In this document: one piece after another, positions 35,650 to 43,178 of the stretch
How the letters are laid out: each line of letters begins with the position of its first letter
Numbering within the stretch: the stretch's first letter is position 1
Assembly (NCBI RefSeq): GCF_019805165.1
Contig: NZ_RWIJ01000038.1
Location: forward strand, 1 to 52,792
Source: Azospirillum sp. 412522
Lineage (GTDB): Bacteria > Pseudomonadota > Alphaproteobacteria > Azospirillales > Azospirillaceae
Length of the DNA stretch: 52,792 nt
Direction of reading: 5' to 3'
Translations under genes and position numbers: made by a program
The notes under the pieces: generated by a model
Told to the model about the DNA's origin: nothing
Seen by the model: the letters and a program-made list of their open reading frames with translations, nothing else
The model's database searches: none

Positions 35650-36678
35650 TCAGGCGGCACCGGCGCGCAGGACATCGTGGATGTGCACGATGCCCAGCGG
35701 CCGGTCGGCCTCGATCACGAACAGGGTGGTGATCTTCTTGTCGTTCATCTCGCGCAGCGCCTCGACGATCAACGCCTTCGGGCGGATGGTCTTGGGCCGC
35801 GGCGACATGATGCTGTCCGCGCGTTCCGCCAGAAGCTCCGGCGTCAGATGACGGCGCAGGTCGCCGTCGGTGATGATCCCGACCAGCGCCCCGGCATCGT
35901 CGGTCACCCCGACGCAGCCGAGCCGCTTGGCCGTCATCTCGAAGATGACGTCGGACAGCGGCGAGTCAAGACGGCACAGGGGCAAATCCTTGCCCTTGTG
36001 CATGATGTCGGTGACCTTCAGCAAGGCGCGGCCGAGCTGGCCGCCGGGATGGAACTCGCGGAAATCGGCGGCGGAGAAGCCGCGCCGCTCCAGCAGCGCC
36101 ACCGCCAGCGCATCGCCCAGCGCCAGCATCATGGTGGTCGAGGTGGTGGGCGCCAGTCCCAGCGGGCAGGCTTCCGGCTCCGGCGGGATGACCAGCGCCA
36201 CGTCCGACTGTTCGGCCAGGGCGGAGGCGGCGCGCCGCGTCATCCCGATCAGCGGGATGCCGAAGCGGCGGGTGTAGGCGATGATGTCGGCCAGCTCGTG
36301 CGTTTCGCCGGAGTTGGACAGCGCCACCACCGCGTCGATCTTCGCGATCATCCCGAGGTCGCCGTGGCTCGCCTCGCCCGGATGGACGAAGAAGGCCGGC
36401 GTGCCGGTGGAGGCCATGGTGGCGGCGATCTTGCGGGCGACATGGCCCGACTTGCCCATGCCGGTGACGACGACGCGGCCTTCGATGCCCTGCAGGAGGT
36501 CGAGCGCCCGCAGGAAGGCCCCGTCGAGGCTGGCGGCCAGCGCGACCAGCGCATCGGCCTCGGTCCGCAGCACGCGGGTGGCGCAGGCGAGATCGCGGTT
36601 CTCCACCGGGCTGGACCCGGTCGAGGCGGCAGAGCTGTCGGTCAGGCCGGACCTGATAACGCTGGTCAAGGCTGTCAT
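35650..36678 (-). CDS. kdsD: D-arabinose-5-phosphate isomerase KdsD/KpsF
   Basis: About 342 aa. It makes arabinose 5-phosphate from ribulose 5-phosphate, the first step to KDO of LPS. A SIS domain (VVVTGMGKSGHVARKIAATMASTGTPAFFVHPGEASHGDLGM, then ALSNSGETHELADII) is followed by two CBS domains (about residues 210-340). ATG 36678 is used (GGGA about 9 nt upstream); another in-frame ATG is at 36687. Upstream lies a strong hairpin, and downstream lptC. Confidence 0.95.
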   Translation of the reverse strand: MTALTSVIRSGLTDSSAASTGSSPVENRDLACATRVLRTEADALVALAASLDGAFLRALDLLQGIEGRVVVTGMGKSGHVARKIAATMASTGTPAFFVHPGEASHGDLGMIAKIDAVVALSNSGETHELADIIAYTRRFGIPLIGMTRRAASALAEQSDVALVIPPEPEACPLGLAPTTSTTMMLALGDALAVALLERRGFSAADFREFHPGGQLGRALLKVTDIMHKGKDLPLCRLDSPLSDVIFEMTAKRLGCVGVTDDAGALVGIITDGDLRRHLTPELLAERADSIMSPRPKTIRPKALIVEALREMNDKKITTLFVIEADRPLGIVHIHDVLRAGAA

Positions 36679-36718
36679 GCCTTCCATTCCCAAGGCCCGG
36701 GACGGGCCGTTCACAAAC

Positions 36719-36752
36719 ACGCGCCTGCCGGGATGTCTCCCGACAGGCGCGT
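36719..36752. terminator. Strong hairpin between rnd and kdsD
   Basis: ACGCGCCTG-C-CGGGA pairs with TCCCG-A-CAGGCGCGT, 14 pairs with one internal mismatch and a 4-nt loop. No T-run follows on either strand, so the role may be terminator, processing site or attenuator of kdsD. Confidence 0.5.
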
Positions 36753-36824
36753 CGTGCAGTATGCCCACCGGCGGGGGCCGGGTCAAATCCACGCCCGGTC
36801 AAGGGCGGTTGGTCGCATCCGGTT

Positions 36825-36907
36825 CCCTCTCCCGCCTCTCGCACAAACGAAGTTTGTGCCGACGGCGTCAGGCGGATCGAAGATCCGCTGAGAGCCCCGG
36901 GAGAGGG
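36825..36907. repeat. Composite palindromic intergenic repeat between rnd and kdsD
   Basis: Outer 10-bp arms CCCTCTCCCG (36825-36834) and CGGGAGAGGG (36898-36907). Inside are two hairpins with 3-nt GAA loops: GCACAAAC/GTTTGTGC (36841-36859) and GCGGATC/GATCCGC (36872-36888). Same build as the repeat at 9291. Confidence 0.85.
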
Positions 36908-36921
36908 CGTTTACCGCGCCG

Positions 36922-37548
36922 TCAATGCGCCAGAATGTCCGGGGTTTCCCAGCCGCCGAGGTCCAGCTCGCCGCGGGCGGGCAGGAAGTCGAAGCAGGCC
37001 CGGGCCAGATGGGTGCGGCCCTCGCGCGCCAGCATGACGTCCAGCTTCGCCTTCAGGTCGTGCAGGTGCAGCACGTCCGACGCGGCGTACTTCATCTGGT
37101 CGGTGGTCAGCTCGGGCGCGCCCCAGTCGGAGGACTGCTGCTGCTTGGAGATCTCGACGCCCAGCAGATCCTTGCACAGATCCTTCAGGCCATGGCGGTC
37201 GGTGAAGGTGCGGACCAGCTTGGAGGCCACCTTGGTGCAGTAGACCGGCTGGCAGCCGACGCCCAGATAGGCCTTCATCACCGCCACGTCGAAACGGGCG
37301 AAGTGGAACAGCTTGGTCACGGTGGGGTCGGTGAGCAGGCGCTTCAGGTTCGGCGCCTCGTACTGGCCGGGGCGGAACTGCACCAGATGCACGGCACCGT
37401 CGCCGGCCGACAGCTGCACCAGGCAGAGGCGGTCGCGGTGGGGGTTCAGCCCCATGGTCTCGGTGTCGATGGCGACGCAGTTGTCGCGGGCGCCGGCGGC
37501 GAGGTCGAGGCCGTCGGGGAGGTCGCCGTCATGAAGGTCGATGGGCAT
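36922..37548 (-). CDS. Ribonuclease D-like 3'-5' exonuclease, short form
   Basis: 208 aa. DEDDy exonuclease signatures: ExoI A-I-D-T-E-T-M-G-L, ExoII F-H-F-A-R-F-D-V-A-V-M, and ExoIII Y-A-A-S-D-V-L-H-L (Tyr plus Asp). The HRDC domains that follow in the full E. coli RNase D are absent, as in other short alphaproteobacterial RNase D proteins. RNase D trims tRNA 3' ends, and it stands next to tRNA-Leu on the same strand. Confidence 0.92.
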   Translation of the reverse strand: MPIDLHDGDLPDGLDLAAGARDNCVAIDTETMGLNPHRDRLCLVQLSAGDGAVHLVQFRPGQYEAPNLKRLLTDPTVTKLFHFARFDVAVMKAYLGVGCQPVYCTKVASKLVRTFTDRHGLKDLCKDLLGVEISKQQQSSDWGAPELTTDQMKYAASDVLHLHDLKAKLDVMLAREGRTHLARACFDFLPARGELDLGGWETPDILAH

Positions 37549-37669
37549 GGTCGCGTCCCGGGGTGGTCAGGCCCCCGGCCATGGACCCTAGAAACGACGA
37601 ACGCCGCTCTGCACTTCCTCCCTCTCGATCGAGGGAGCTGTGCATGCGGCGCAGCCGGGTAGAAAGAAA

Positions 37670-37756
37670 TGGTGCCCAGGAGAAGACTCGAACTTCCACG
37701 ACATTTCTGCCACAGGTACCTGAAACCTGCGCGTCTACCAATTCCGCCACCTGGGC
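37670..37756 (-). tRNA. tRNA-Leu (anticodon CAG)
   Basis: 87 nt including an encoded CCA at 37670-37672. Acceptor GCCCAGG (37750-37756) pairs with CCTGGGC. The anticodon stem CAGGT/ACCTG encloses the loop TTCAGGT, giving anticodon CAG for codon CUG. A long variable arm, as expected for class II leucine tRNAs. T-loop TTCGAGT. Confidence 0.95.
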
Positions 37757-37780
37757 TCGGTGCTCGGTGTGTGGGCGGTT

Positions 37781-37808
37781 GTTTAATGATCCGGCCGGAG
37801 GGCGTCAA
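37781..37808 (-). promoter_or_regulatory. Candidate sigma-70 promoter of tRNA-Leu
   Basis: On the reverse strand TTGACG (37803-37808) and TTAAAC (37781-37786) are 16 bp apart and 25 bp before the tRNA 5' end. The rest of the 320-bp spacer up to the NDUFA9-like gene holds no feature I can support. Confidence 0.5.
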
Positions 37809-38076
37809 CAGCTTTTTTCCGGCCCCTTCATTTTTTTGCCGCATCCCGGATTTTCCCCGGATTTTCCAGGCGCGCCGCCGGCCGCGGCGATGCAGTCCCT
37901 AGCTTGGCGGCGGACCATTCGCTATAAGCATGCCCGCAGTTCAGCAGTCCTCTATGGCGACACACAGTCGGACGACGCGCGGGGGCGCGCGCAGCAACGG
38001 AAATCCGCTGCGCGAAGACCCCGGTTCCCCCCGGGTTCCCCCTGGATCCCGCGCGCAACGACACGGGAGACGGTCG

Positions 38077-39048
38077 ATGTCCTATCGCACTCAGGTTATC
38101 ACGGTGTTCGGCGGTTCGGGCTTCATCGGCCGCCACCTGATCCGGCGCCTCGCCAGGTCGGGCGCCCTCATCCGCATCGCCACCCGCAACCCGGGCAAGG
38201 CCGGCTTCCTGAAGACGGCCGGCGCCGTCGGCCAGATCGTGCCCTTCGCCACCGACTGCACCAACGATCTGTCGGTCGGCCGCGCCCTGCAGGGGGCGGA
38301 CATCGCCATCAACCTGCTGGGCGTGCTGTACGAGCGCGGAAGCCAGAGCTTCCAGGGCGTGCATGTCGACGCGGCATCGCGCATCGCCCGTCTGGCCGCC
38401 GCCAACGGCGTCAACCGGCTGATCCATGTCTCCGCCCTCGGCGCCGACGCCGCCTCGCAGTCCGCCTACGCCCGCTCCAAGGCGGCCGGCGAGCAGGCGG
38501 TGCTGTCCGCCTTCCCGGCGGCGACGATCCTGCGCCCGAGCATCGTCTTCGGGCCGGAGGACAACTTCTTCAACAAGTTCGCCGCGATGGCGCAGAAGGC
38601 CCCCGCCCTGCCGCTGATCGGCGGCGGCAAGACCCTCTTCCAGCCGGTCTATGTCGGCGATCTGGCCGACGCCGTCGTGGCGGCGCTGGACAGCGACGCC
38701 AGCCGCGGCAAGACCTACGAGCTGGGCGGCCCGCGCGTCTATACCTTCCGGGAACTGCTGGACCTGACCCAGAGGAACATCCAGCGCCACCGCCCGCTGG
38801 CGACCATCCCGTGGAACGCCGCCGAGTCGCTGGCCGGCATCCTGGAGAAGATCCCGGTCCTGGCCCCGGCGCTGACCCGCGACCAGGTCGCCCTGCTGCG
38901 GCAGGACAACGTCGTCTCCCCGACCGCGCTGGGCTTCAAGGATCTCGGCATCGGCGAGCTGGCGACCTGCGAGGTGATCCTGCCGACCTACCTGTCGCGC
39001 TTCATCGTCGGCGGCAAGTACAGCGGCCTGACCAACAACGCCCACTGA
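38077..39048 (+). CDS. Complex I NDUFA9-subunit-like NAD(P)-binding protein
   Basis: 323 aa atypical SDR. V-F-G-G-S-G-F-I-G-R is the dinucleotide site; INLLGVLYERGSQSF and VSALGADAASQSAYARSKAAGEQAV (Tyr-Lys region) match the NDUFA9/39-kDa family, whose eukaryotic member is an accessory subunit of respiratory complex I. In bacteria the role is less clear (assembly, quinone or lipid metabolism). ATG 38077 is preceded by GGGAGA; longer open-frame starts upstream have no support. Ends before a 12-bp perfect hairpin terminator. Confidence 0.93.
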   Translation: MSYRTQVITVFGGSGFIGRHLIRRLARSGALIRIATRNPGKAGFLKTAGAVGQIVPFATDCTNDLSVGRALQGADIAINLLGVLYERGSQSFQGVHVDAASRIARLAAANGVNRLIHVSALGADAASQSAYARSKAAGEQAVLSAFPAATILRPSIVFGPEDNFFNKFAAMAQKAPALPLIGGGKTLFQPVYVGDLADAVVAALDSDASRGKTYELGGPRVYTFRELLDLTQRNIQRHRPLATIPWNAAESLAGILEKIPVLAPALTRDQVALLRQDNVVSPTALGFKDLGIGELATCEVILPTYLSRFIVGGKYSGLTNNAH

Positions 39049-39094
39049 TCGGGCAACGCCCTCTGATCGGGCGGGCCCGGTCCCAGCGCCTTCC

Positions 39095-39124
39095 GAAAGC
39101 CCCGGCCCCCGCGCCGGGGCTTTC
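39095..39124 (+). terminator. Rho-independent terminator after NDUFA9-like gene
   Basis: GAAAGCCCCGGC pairs perfectly with GCCGGGGCTTTC, loop 6 nt, with a short T-run in the 3' arm. Confidence 0.8.
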
Positions 39125-39247
39125 GCGTTGAGGGGACCCGGGTTCCTCCTCCGCCGGACATGGCACGCCTGCCCCCTCGCCGCTTGAATTCCGCCGCTCC
39201 TGCCGTCATGTGGGCGGTTCAACCAAGGCGGGCAGGGCGGAACGGTG

Positions 39248-40435
39248 ATGATGGGAGCAGAGGATATCCGGGGAGCGGCGGACCGGGGGACGGAGCAGGC
39301 GTCGGCCGCGCGCTGGGCGACCGTTGCCGCCTTCTTCCTGAACGGCACCGTCTTCGGCGTGTGGGCGACGCAGATCCCGCTGCTGAAGAACCGGCTGGAC
39401 CTCAGCCCGGCCGTGCTGGGGGCGGCGCTGCTCTGCCTCGCCGCCGGCGCCCTGACGGCGATGATCGCCAGCGGGCCGCTGCTGGGACGGCTGGGCAGCG
39501 CGCCGGTGACGCGGGTGACCGCCCTGCTGTTCGCCGGGCTGCTGCCGCTGCCGGCCCTGGTGCCGGACGTGGCGACCCTGTGCATCGTGCTGGCGCTGTT
39601 CGGGGCGTCGGGCGGCACCATGGACGTCGCCATGAACGCGCAGGGCGCGCTGGTCGAGCGGCGGCTCGGCCGGCCGGTCATGTCGTCGCTGCATGGGATG
39701 TGGAGCCTCGGCGGGCTGGCCGGGGCGGGCTTGGGCGGTCTTCTGCTGCCGCTGATGCCGGCGGCGGCCCAGGCCGGGCTGGTGTCGGCCGGGCTGCTCG
39801 CGCTGTTCCTCGCCTTGCAGGGCCGCTTGCTGCCCGACCGCAACGCCGGCGGCGGCGGGCTGGTCCTGCCCGACCGCAAGACCCTGCTGCTCGGCCTGCT
39901 GGCCGCCCTCTCCTTCATGGGCGAGGGCGCCATCCTGGACTGGAGCGCCATCCACCTGCGGGACGATCTGGGGGCGCCCGCCTCGACCGCCGGCATGGGG
40001 TTCGGCGTGTTCTGCGCCGCCATGGCGGCCGGGCGGTTCAGCGGCGACCGGCTGCGCCACCGCTTCGGCGGGGCGACGCTGATGCGCTGCGGCGGGCTGC
40101 TGGCCGCGGGCGGGCTGGGCCTTGTGCTCGCCGGCGGGTTCATGGCGGGCGGATCGCCTCTGCTGGCGATGGCCGGCTTCGGGCTGACCGGGATCGGCCT
40201 GTCGAACATCGTCCCGGTGCTGTTCAGCACGGCGGGGGCGGCGGACAGCCGCCATGCCGACCATGCGGTCGCCGCGGTGTCCACCATGGGCTATGCCGGC
40301 GTGCTGTGCGGCCCGCCGCTGGTCGGCTTCATCGCCGAGGCCACCAGCCTCGCCACCGCCTTCGCGCTGATCGCGCTGCTGGCGCTGGGGACGGCCGCCG
40401 CCGCGACCCGTGCGGTGCCGCGGCAGGCGGTTTGA
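39248..40435 (+). CDS. MFS transporter (YbjJ-like)
   Basis: 395 aa with about 12 hydrophobic segments spread evenly from residue 20 to 390. ATQIPLLKNRLDLSPAVLG and the cytoplasmic loop SGPLLGRLGSAPVTRV after helix 2 fit the major facilitator superfamily; GTMDVAMNAQGALVERR is the motif of the YbjJ-like subgroup. Substrate unknown. ATGATG at 39248/39251; a GTG at 39245 is also in frame. Convergent with uppP, 20 bp apart. Confidence 0.9.
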   Translation: MMGAEDIRGAADRGTEQASAARWATVAAFFLNGTVFGVWATQIPLLKNRLDLSPAVLGAALLCLAAGALTAMIASGPLLGRLGSAPVTRVTALLFAGLLPLPALVPDVATLCIVLALFGASGGTMDVAMNAQGALVERRLGRPVMSSLHGMWSLGGLAGAGLGGLLLPLMPAAAQAGLVSAGLLALFLALQGRLLPDRNAGGGGLVLPDRKTLLLGLLAALSFMGEGAILDWSAIHLRDDLGAPASTAGMGFGVFCAAMAAGRFSGDRLRHRFGGATLMRCGGLLAAGGLGLVLAGGFMAGGSPLLAMAGFGLTGIGLSNIVPVLFSTAGAADSRHADHAVAAVSTMGYAGVLCGPPLVGFIAEATSLATAFALIALLALGTAAAATRAVPRQAV

Positions 40436-40455
40436 GTTGCCGGACTGTCCGGCCG

Positions 40456-41256
40456 TTAAAGATACAGGAAGGCCAGCATGCCGGTGCCGATGGCGATGCG
40501 GTACCAGCCGAAGGGGGCGAAGCCGTAGCGGCCGACGAACTCGACCAGTGTCTTCACCACCAGGGCGGCGGCGATGAAGGCGGTGACGAAGCCGACCAGG
40601 ATCAGGAAGCCGCTGTCCAGGCTCATCAGCGACCAGTTCTTGTAGAGGTCGTAGACGGTGGCGCCGGCCATGGTCGGCACCGCCAGGAAGAAGGAGAACT
40701 CGGCCGCCACCTTGCGGTCGACGCCCATCAGCAGGGCGCCCAGGATGCTGGCGCCCGAGCGCGACACCCCCGGCACCAGGGCGAGGCACTGGCAGAAGCC
40801 GATCTTCAGAGCCAGCGGCGCGGAGAAGTTCTCGATCTGGTGATAGCGGGCGACCGGGATCAGCCGCTCCACCAGCAGGATGGCGATGCCGCCGACGATC
40901 AGCGCGATGCTGACCACGGTCGGATTGAACAGCAGCGTCTTGATGACGCCATGCAGCCCGGCGCCCAGCACCATCGCCGGCAGGAAGGCGATCAGTACCG
41001 CCCGCACGAAGCGGCGCGCGCCGGGATCGTCCTTCAGCCCTGTGGCAACGCGCCACAGCCGCTGGAAATAGACCACGCAGATCGCCAGAATGGCGCCGAG
41101 CTGGATCACCACCTCGAACACCTTGCCCGGCGGTCCCTGGAAGCCCAGCAGTTCGTCGAGCATGATGAGGTGGCCGGTCGATGAGACGGGCAGGAACTCG
41201 GTCAGCCCCTCCACCAGCCCCATCAGGGTGGCGTCCAGATATTGATCGATCATCAT
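40456..41256 (-). CDS. uppP: Undecaprenyl-diphosphatase UppP
   Basis: 266 aa integral membrane protein. It dephosphorylates undecaprenyl diphosphate so that the lipid carrier of cell-wall precursors can be reused; extra copies give bacitracin resistance. The motifs G-L-V-E-G-L-T-E-F-L-P-V-S-S-T-G-H and L-V-P-G-V-S-R-S-G-A-S-I are both present, and about eight hydrophobic helices. Two adjacent ATG codons (41256 and 41253). Confidence 0.97.
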   Translation of the reverse strand: MMIDQYLDATLMGLVEGLTEFLPVSSTGHLIMLDELLGFQGPPGKVFEVVIQLGAILAICVVYFQRLWRVATGLKDDPGARRFVRAVLIAFLPAMVLGAGLHGVIKTLLFNPTVVSIALIVGGIAILLVERLIPVARYHQIENFSAPLALKIGFCQCLALVPGVSRSGASILGALLMGVDRKVAAEFSFFLAVPTMAGATVYDLYKNWSLMSLDSGFLILVGFVTAFIAAALVVKTLVEFVGRYGFAPFGWYRIAIGTGMLAFLYL

Positions 41257-41632
41257 CGTGGCACGCAGCCTTCGGCACGGTTGGATGTTGCAGCGCTTAT
41301 AGCAGCCTGATGCCAAGCTGGCGATGGCGTGGGGTCGGTACCCCTATTCGGGCTATAGTCCCGTTTCGGGACTAATATTCTGTCGCGCTTTTGTGACACC
41401 CTGCGGCCACGCCCACGCATTCCAGCCTTGCGGAAGAAAAGGTCAACAAACCGGACCTATCGGTGCTTTTGTGCTTCCGCGAGATGATCGCATGCGTTAT
41501 ATGACGAGCGTCCGCCACTTTGCGGACGTTCGATTTCAACCCAGCCGGTCGGTGTAGGCCAATGCCGCAGCCGCCGGTCAGGCGACGTCCCCCGGGCAGA
41601 CGGCGGGGCCGCGAAGCGAAGGAGCAGAGGTC
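41257..41632. promoter_or_regulatory. glt leader / uppP promoter region
   Basis: 376-bp divergent spacer between uppP (reverse) and gltD (forward). It holds a perfect 8-bp palindrome with 3-nt loop, TAGTCCCG/CGGGACTA (41356-41374), a second hairpin CGTCCGC/GCGGACG (41509-41528), and a possible weak promoter TTCCGC-N16-TTATAT (41475-41502). No -24/-12 sigma-54 promoter was found. GGAG at 41621-41624 serves gltD. Confidence 0.5.
41356..41374. promoter_or_regulatory. Perfect palindrome upstream of gltD
   Basis: TAGTCCCG, loop TTT, CGGGACTA: an 8-bp stem flanked by AT-rich sequence. Could be an operator of the glt operon or of uppP, or an RNA hairpin. Same 3-nt-loop build as the intergenic repeat hairpins, but different arm sequence. 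Confidence 0.45.
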
Positions 41633-43081
41633 ATGGCGAACCAGAAAATGTTGGGCTTCGTGCACACCGCGCAGAAGATGCCCGACAAGCGGTCTGCCGC
41701 CGACCGCCGCCAGGACTTCGCCGAGATCTACGCCCGCTTCAGCGACGAGCGCGCCGGCGAGCAGGCCAACCGCTGCTCGCAGTGCGGCGTTCCCTTCTGC
41801 CAGGTGCATTGCCCGGTCTCCAACAACATCCCGGACTGGCTGAAGCTGACCGCCGAGGGGCGTCTGGAGGAGGCCTACGAGGTCTCCCAGGCCACCAACA
41901 ACTTCCCGGAAATCTGCGGCCGCATCTGCCCGCAGGACCGGCTGTGCGAGGGCAACTGCGTCATCGAGCAGTCGACCCACGGCGCCGTCACCATCGGCTC
42001 GGTCGAGAAGTACATCAACGACACCGCCTGGGAGAACGGCTGGGTCAAGCCGCGCAAGCCGGCCCGCGAGCTGGGCCTGTCGGCCGGGGTGATCGGTGCC
42101 GGCCCGGCTGGCCTCGCCGCCGCCGAGGAGCTGCGCGCCAAGGGCTACGAGGTCCATGTCTACGACCGCTACGACCGCATGGGCGGCCTGCTGGTCTACG
42201 GCATCCCCGGCTTCAAGCTGGAGAAGGACGTCGTCGCCCGCCGCGTCCAGCGCCTCGCCGATGCCGGCGTCATCTTCCATTCCAACTTCGAGGTCGGCCG
42301 CGACGCCACCCTGGCCGAGCTGCGCGAGCGCCACGTCACCATCCTGATCGCCACCGGCGTCTACAAGGCCCGCGACATCCAGGCCCCCGGCTCGGGGCTG
42401 AAGAACATCGTCCCGGCGCTGGAATACCTGACCACCTCCAACAAGGTCGGGCTCGGCGACCGGATGGAGGCCTATGAGGACGGCTCGCTGAACGCCGCCG
42501 GCAAGAAGGTGGTGGTGCTCGGCGGCGGCGACACCGCGATGGACTGCGTGCGCACGGCGATCCGGCAGGGCGCCACCTCGGTCAAGTGCCTCTACCGCCG
42601 CGACCGCAAGAACATGCCGGGCTCGCAGCGCGAAGTGGCGCATGCCGAGGAGGAGGGCGTCGAGTTCGTCTGGCAGGCCGCCCCGGAAGCCTTCACCGGC
42701 GACGACGTGGTGACCGGCGTCCGCGCCGTCCGCATCCACCTGGGCGTCGCCGACGCCACCGGCCGCCAGACCCCGCAGGTGATCGAGGGGTCCGACTTCA
42801 CCGAGCCGGCCGACCTCGTCATCAAGGCGCTGGGCTTCGAGCCGGAGGATCTGCCGGGCCTGTTCGGCTCGCCGGACCTGACCGTCACCCGCTGGGGCAC
42901 GCTGCTGGTCGACCACCGCACCAAGATGACCAGCCTGGACGGCGTCTTCGCCGCCGGCGACATCGTCCGCGGCGCCTCGCTGGTGGTGTGGGCCATCCGC
43001 GACGGCCGCGACGCCGCCGAGGCGATGGACGCCTACGCCCAGACCGTCGGCGCGCCCAAGCTGGCCGTCGCCGCCGAGTAA
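41633..43081 (+). CDS. gltD: Glutamate synthase (NADPH) small (beta) subunit
   Basis: 482 aa, the length known for A. brasilense GltD. It takes electrons from NADPH through FAD and hands them to the GltB iron-sulfur centre. N-terminal cysteines (CSQCGVPFCQVHC at 48-60 and CGRICPQDRLCEGNC near 95-110) bind the two 4Fe-4S clusters. The FAD motif GVIGAGPAGLAAAEEL and the NADPH motif VVVLGGGDTAMDCVR follow, with VFAAGDIVRGASLVVWAI at the end. Order gltD-gltB, with 97 bp between. Confidence 0.98.
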   Translation: MANQKMLGFVHTAQKMPDKRSAADRRQDFAEIYARFSDERAGEQANRCSQCGVPFCQVHCPVSNNIPDWLKLTAEGRLEEAYEVSQATNNFPEICGRICPQDRLCEGNCVIEQSTHGAVTIGSVEKYINDTAWENGWVKPRKPARELGLSAGVIGAGPAGLAAAEELRAKGYEVHVYDRYDRMGGLLVYGIPGFKLEKDVVARRVQRLADAGVIFHSNFEVGRDATLAELRERHVTILIATGVYKARDIQAPGSGLKNIVPALEYLTTSNKVGLGDRMEAYEDGSLNAAGKKVVVLGGGDTAMDCVRTAIRQGATSVKCLYRRDRKNMPGSQREVAHAEEEGVEFVWQAAPEAFTGDDVVTGVRAVRIHLGVADATGRQTPQVIEGSDFTEPADLVIKALGFEPEDLPGLFGSPDLTVTRWGTLLVDHRTKMTSLDGVFAAGDIVRGASLVVWAIRDGRDAAEAMDAYAQTVGAPKLAVAAE

Positions 43082-43122
43082 GGCGCTTCCTCTTTCCGAC
43101 ATCAGTAACACCGTCTACCCCA

Positions 43123-43144
43123 GGGGGCCTTCCCTTCGGCCCCC
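43123..43144 (+). terminator. Hairpin between gltD and gltB
   Basis: GGGGGCC (43123-43129) pairs with GGCCCCC (43138-43144), 8-nt loop, in the 97-bp intercistronic gap. No T-run, so more likely a stabilising or attenuating hairpin than a full terminator. Confidence 0.4.
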
Positions 43145-43178
43145 CAGGTCAACGTCCAGACTGTGAAAGGGTCGTTCC

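Noticed and set aside
37618..37637. Hairpin CTCCCTC/GAGGGAG downstream of tRNA-Leu as terminator
   Set aside because: Stem only 7 bp with 6-nt loop and no T-run; too weak to call.
37670..37756. Integration site at tRNA-Leu
   Set aside because: No integrase and no repeated 3' tRNA end were seen nearby.
41257..41632. Sigma-54 promoter for gltD
   Set aside because: No TGGCAC-N5-TTGC-like pair could be found in the leader.
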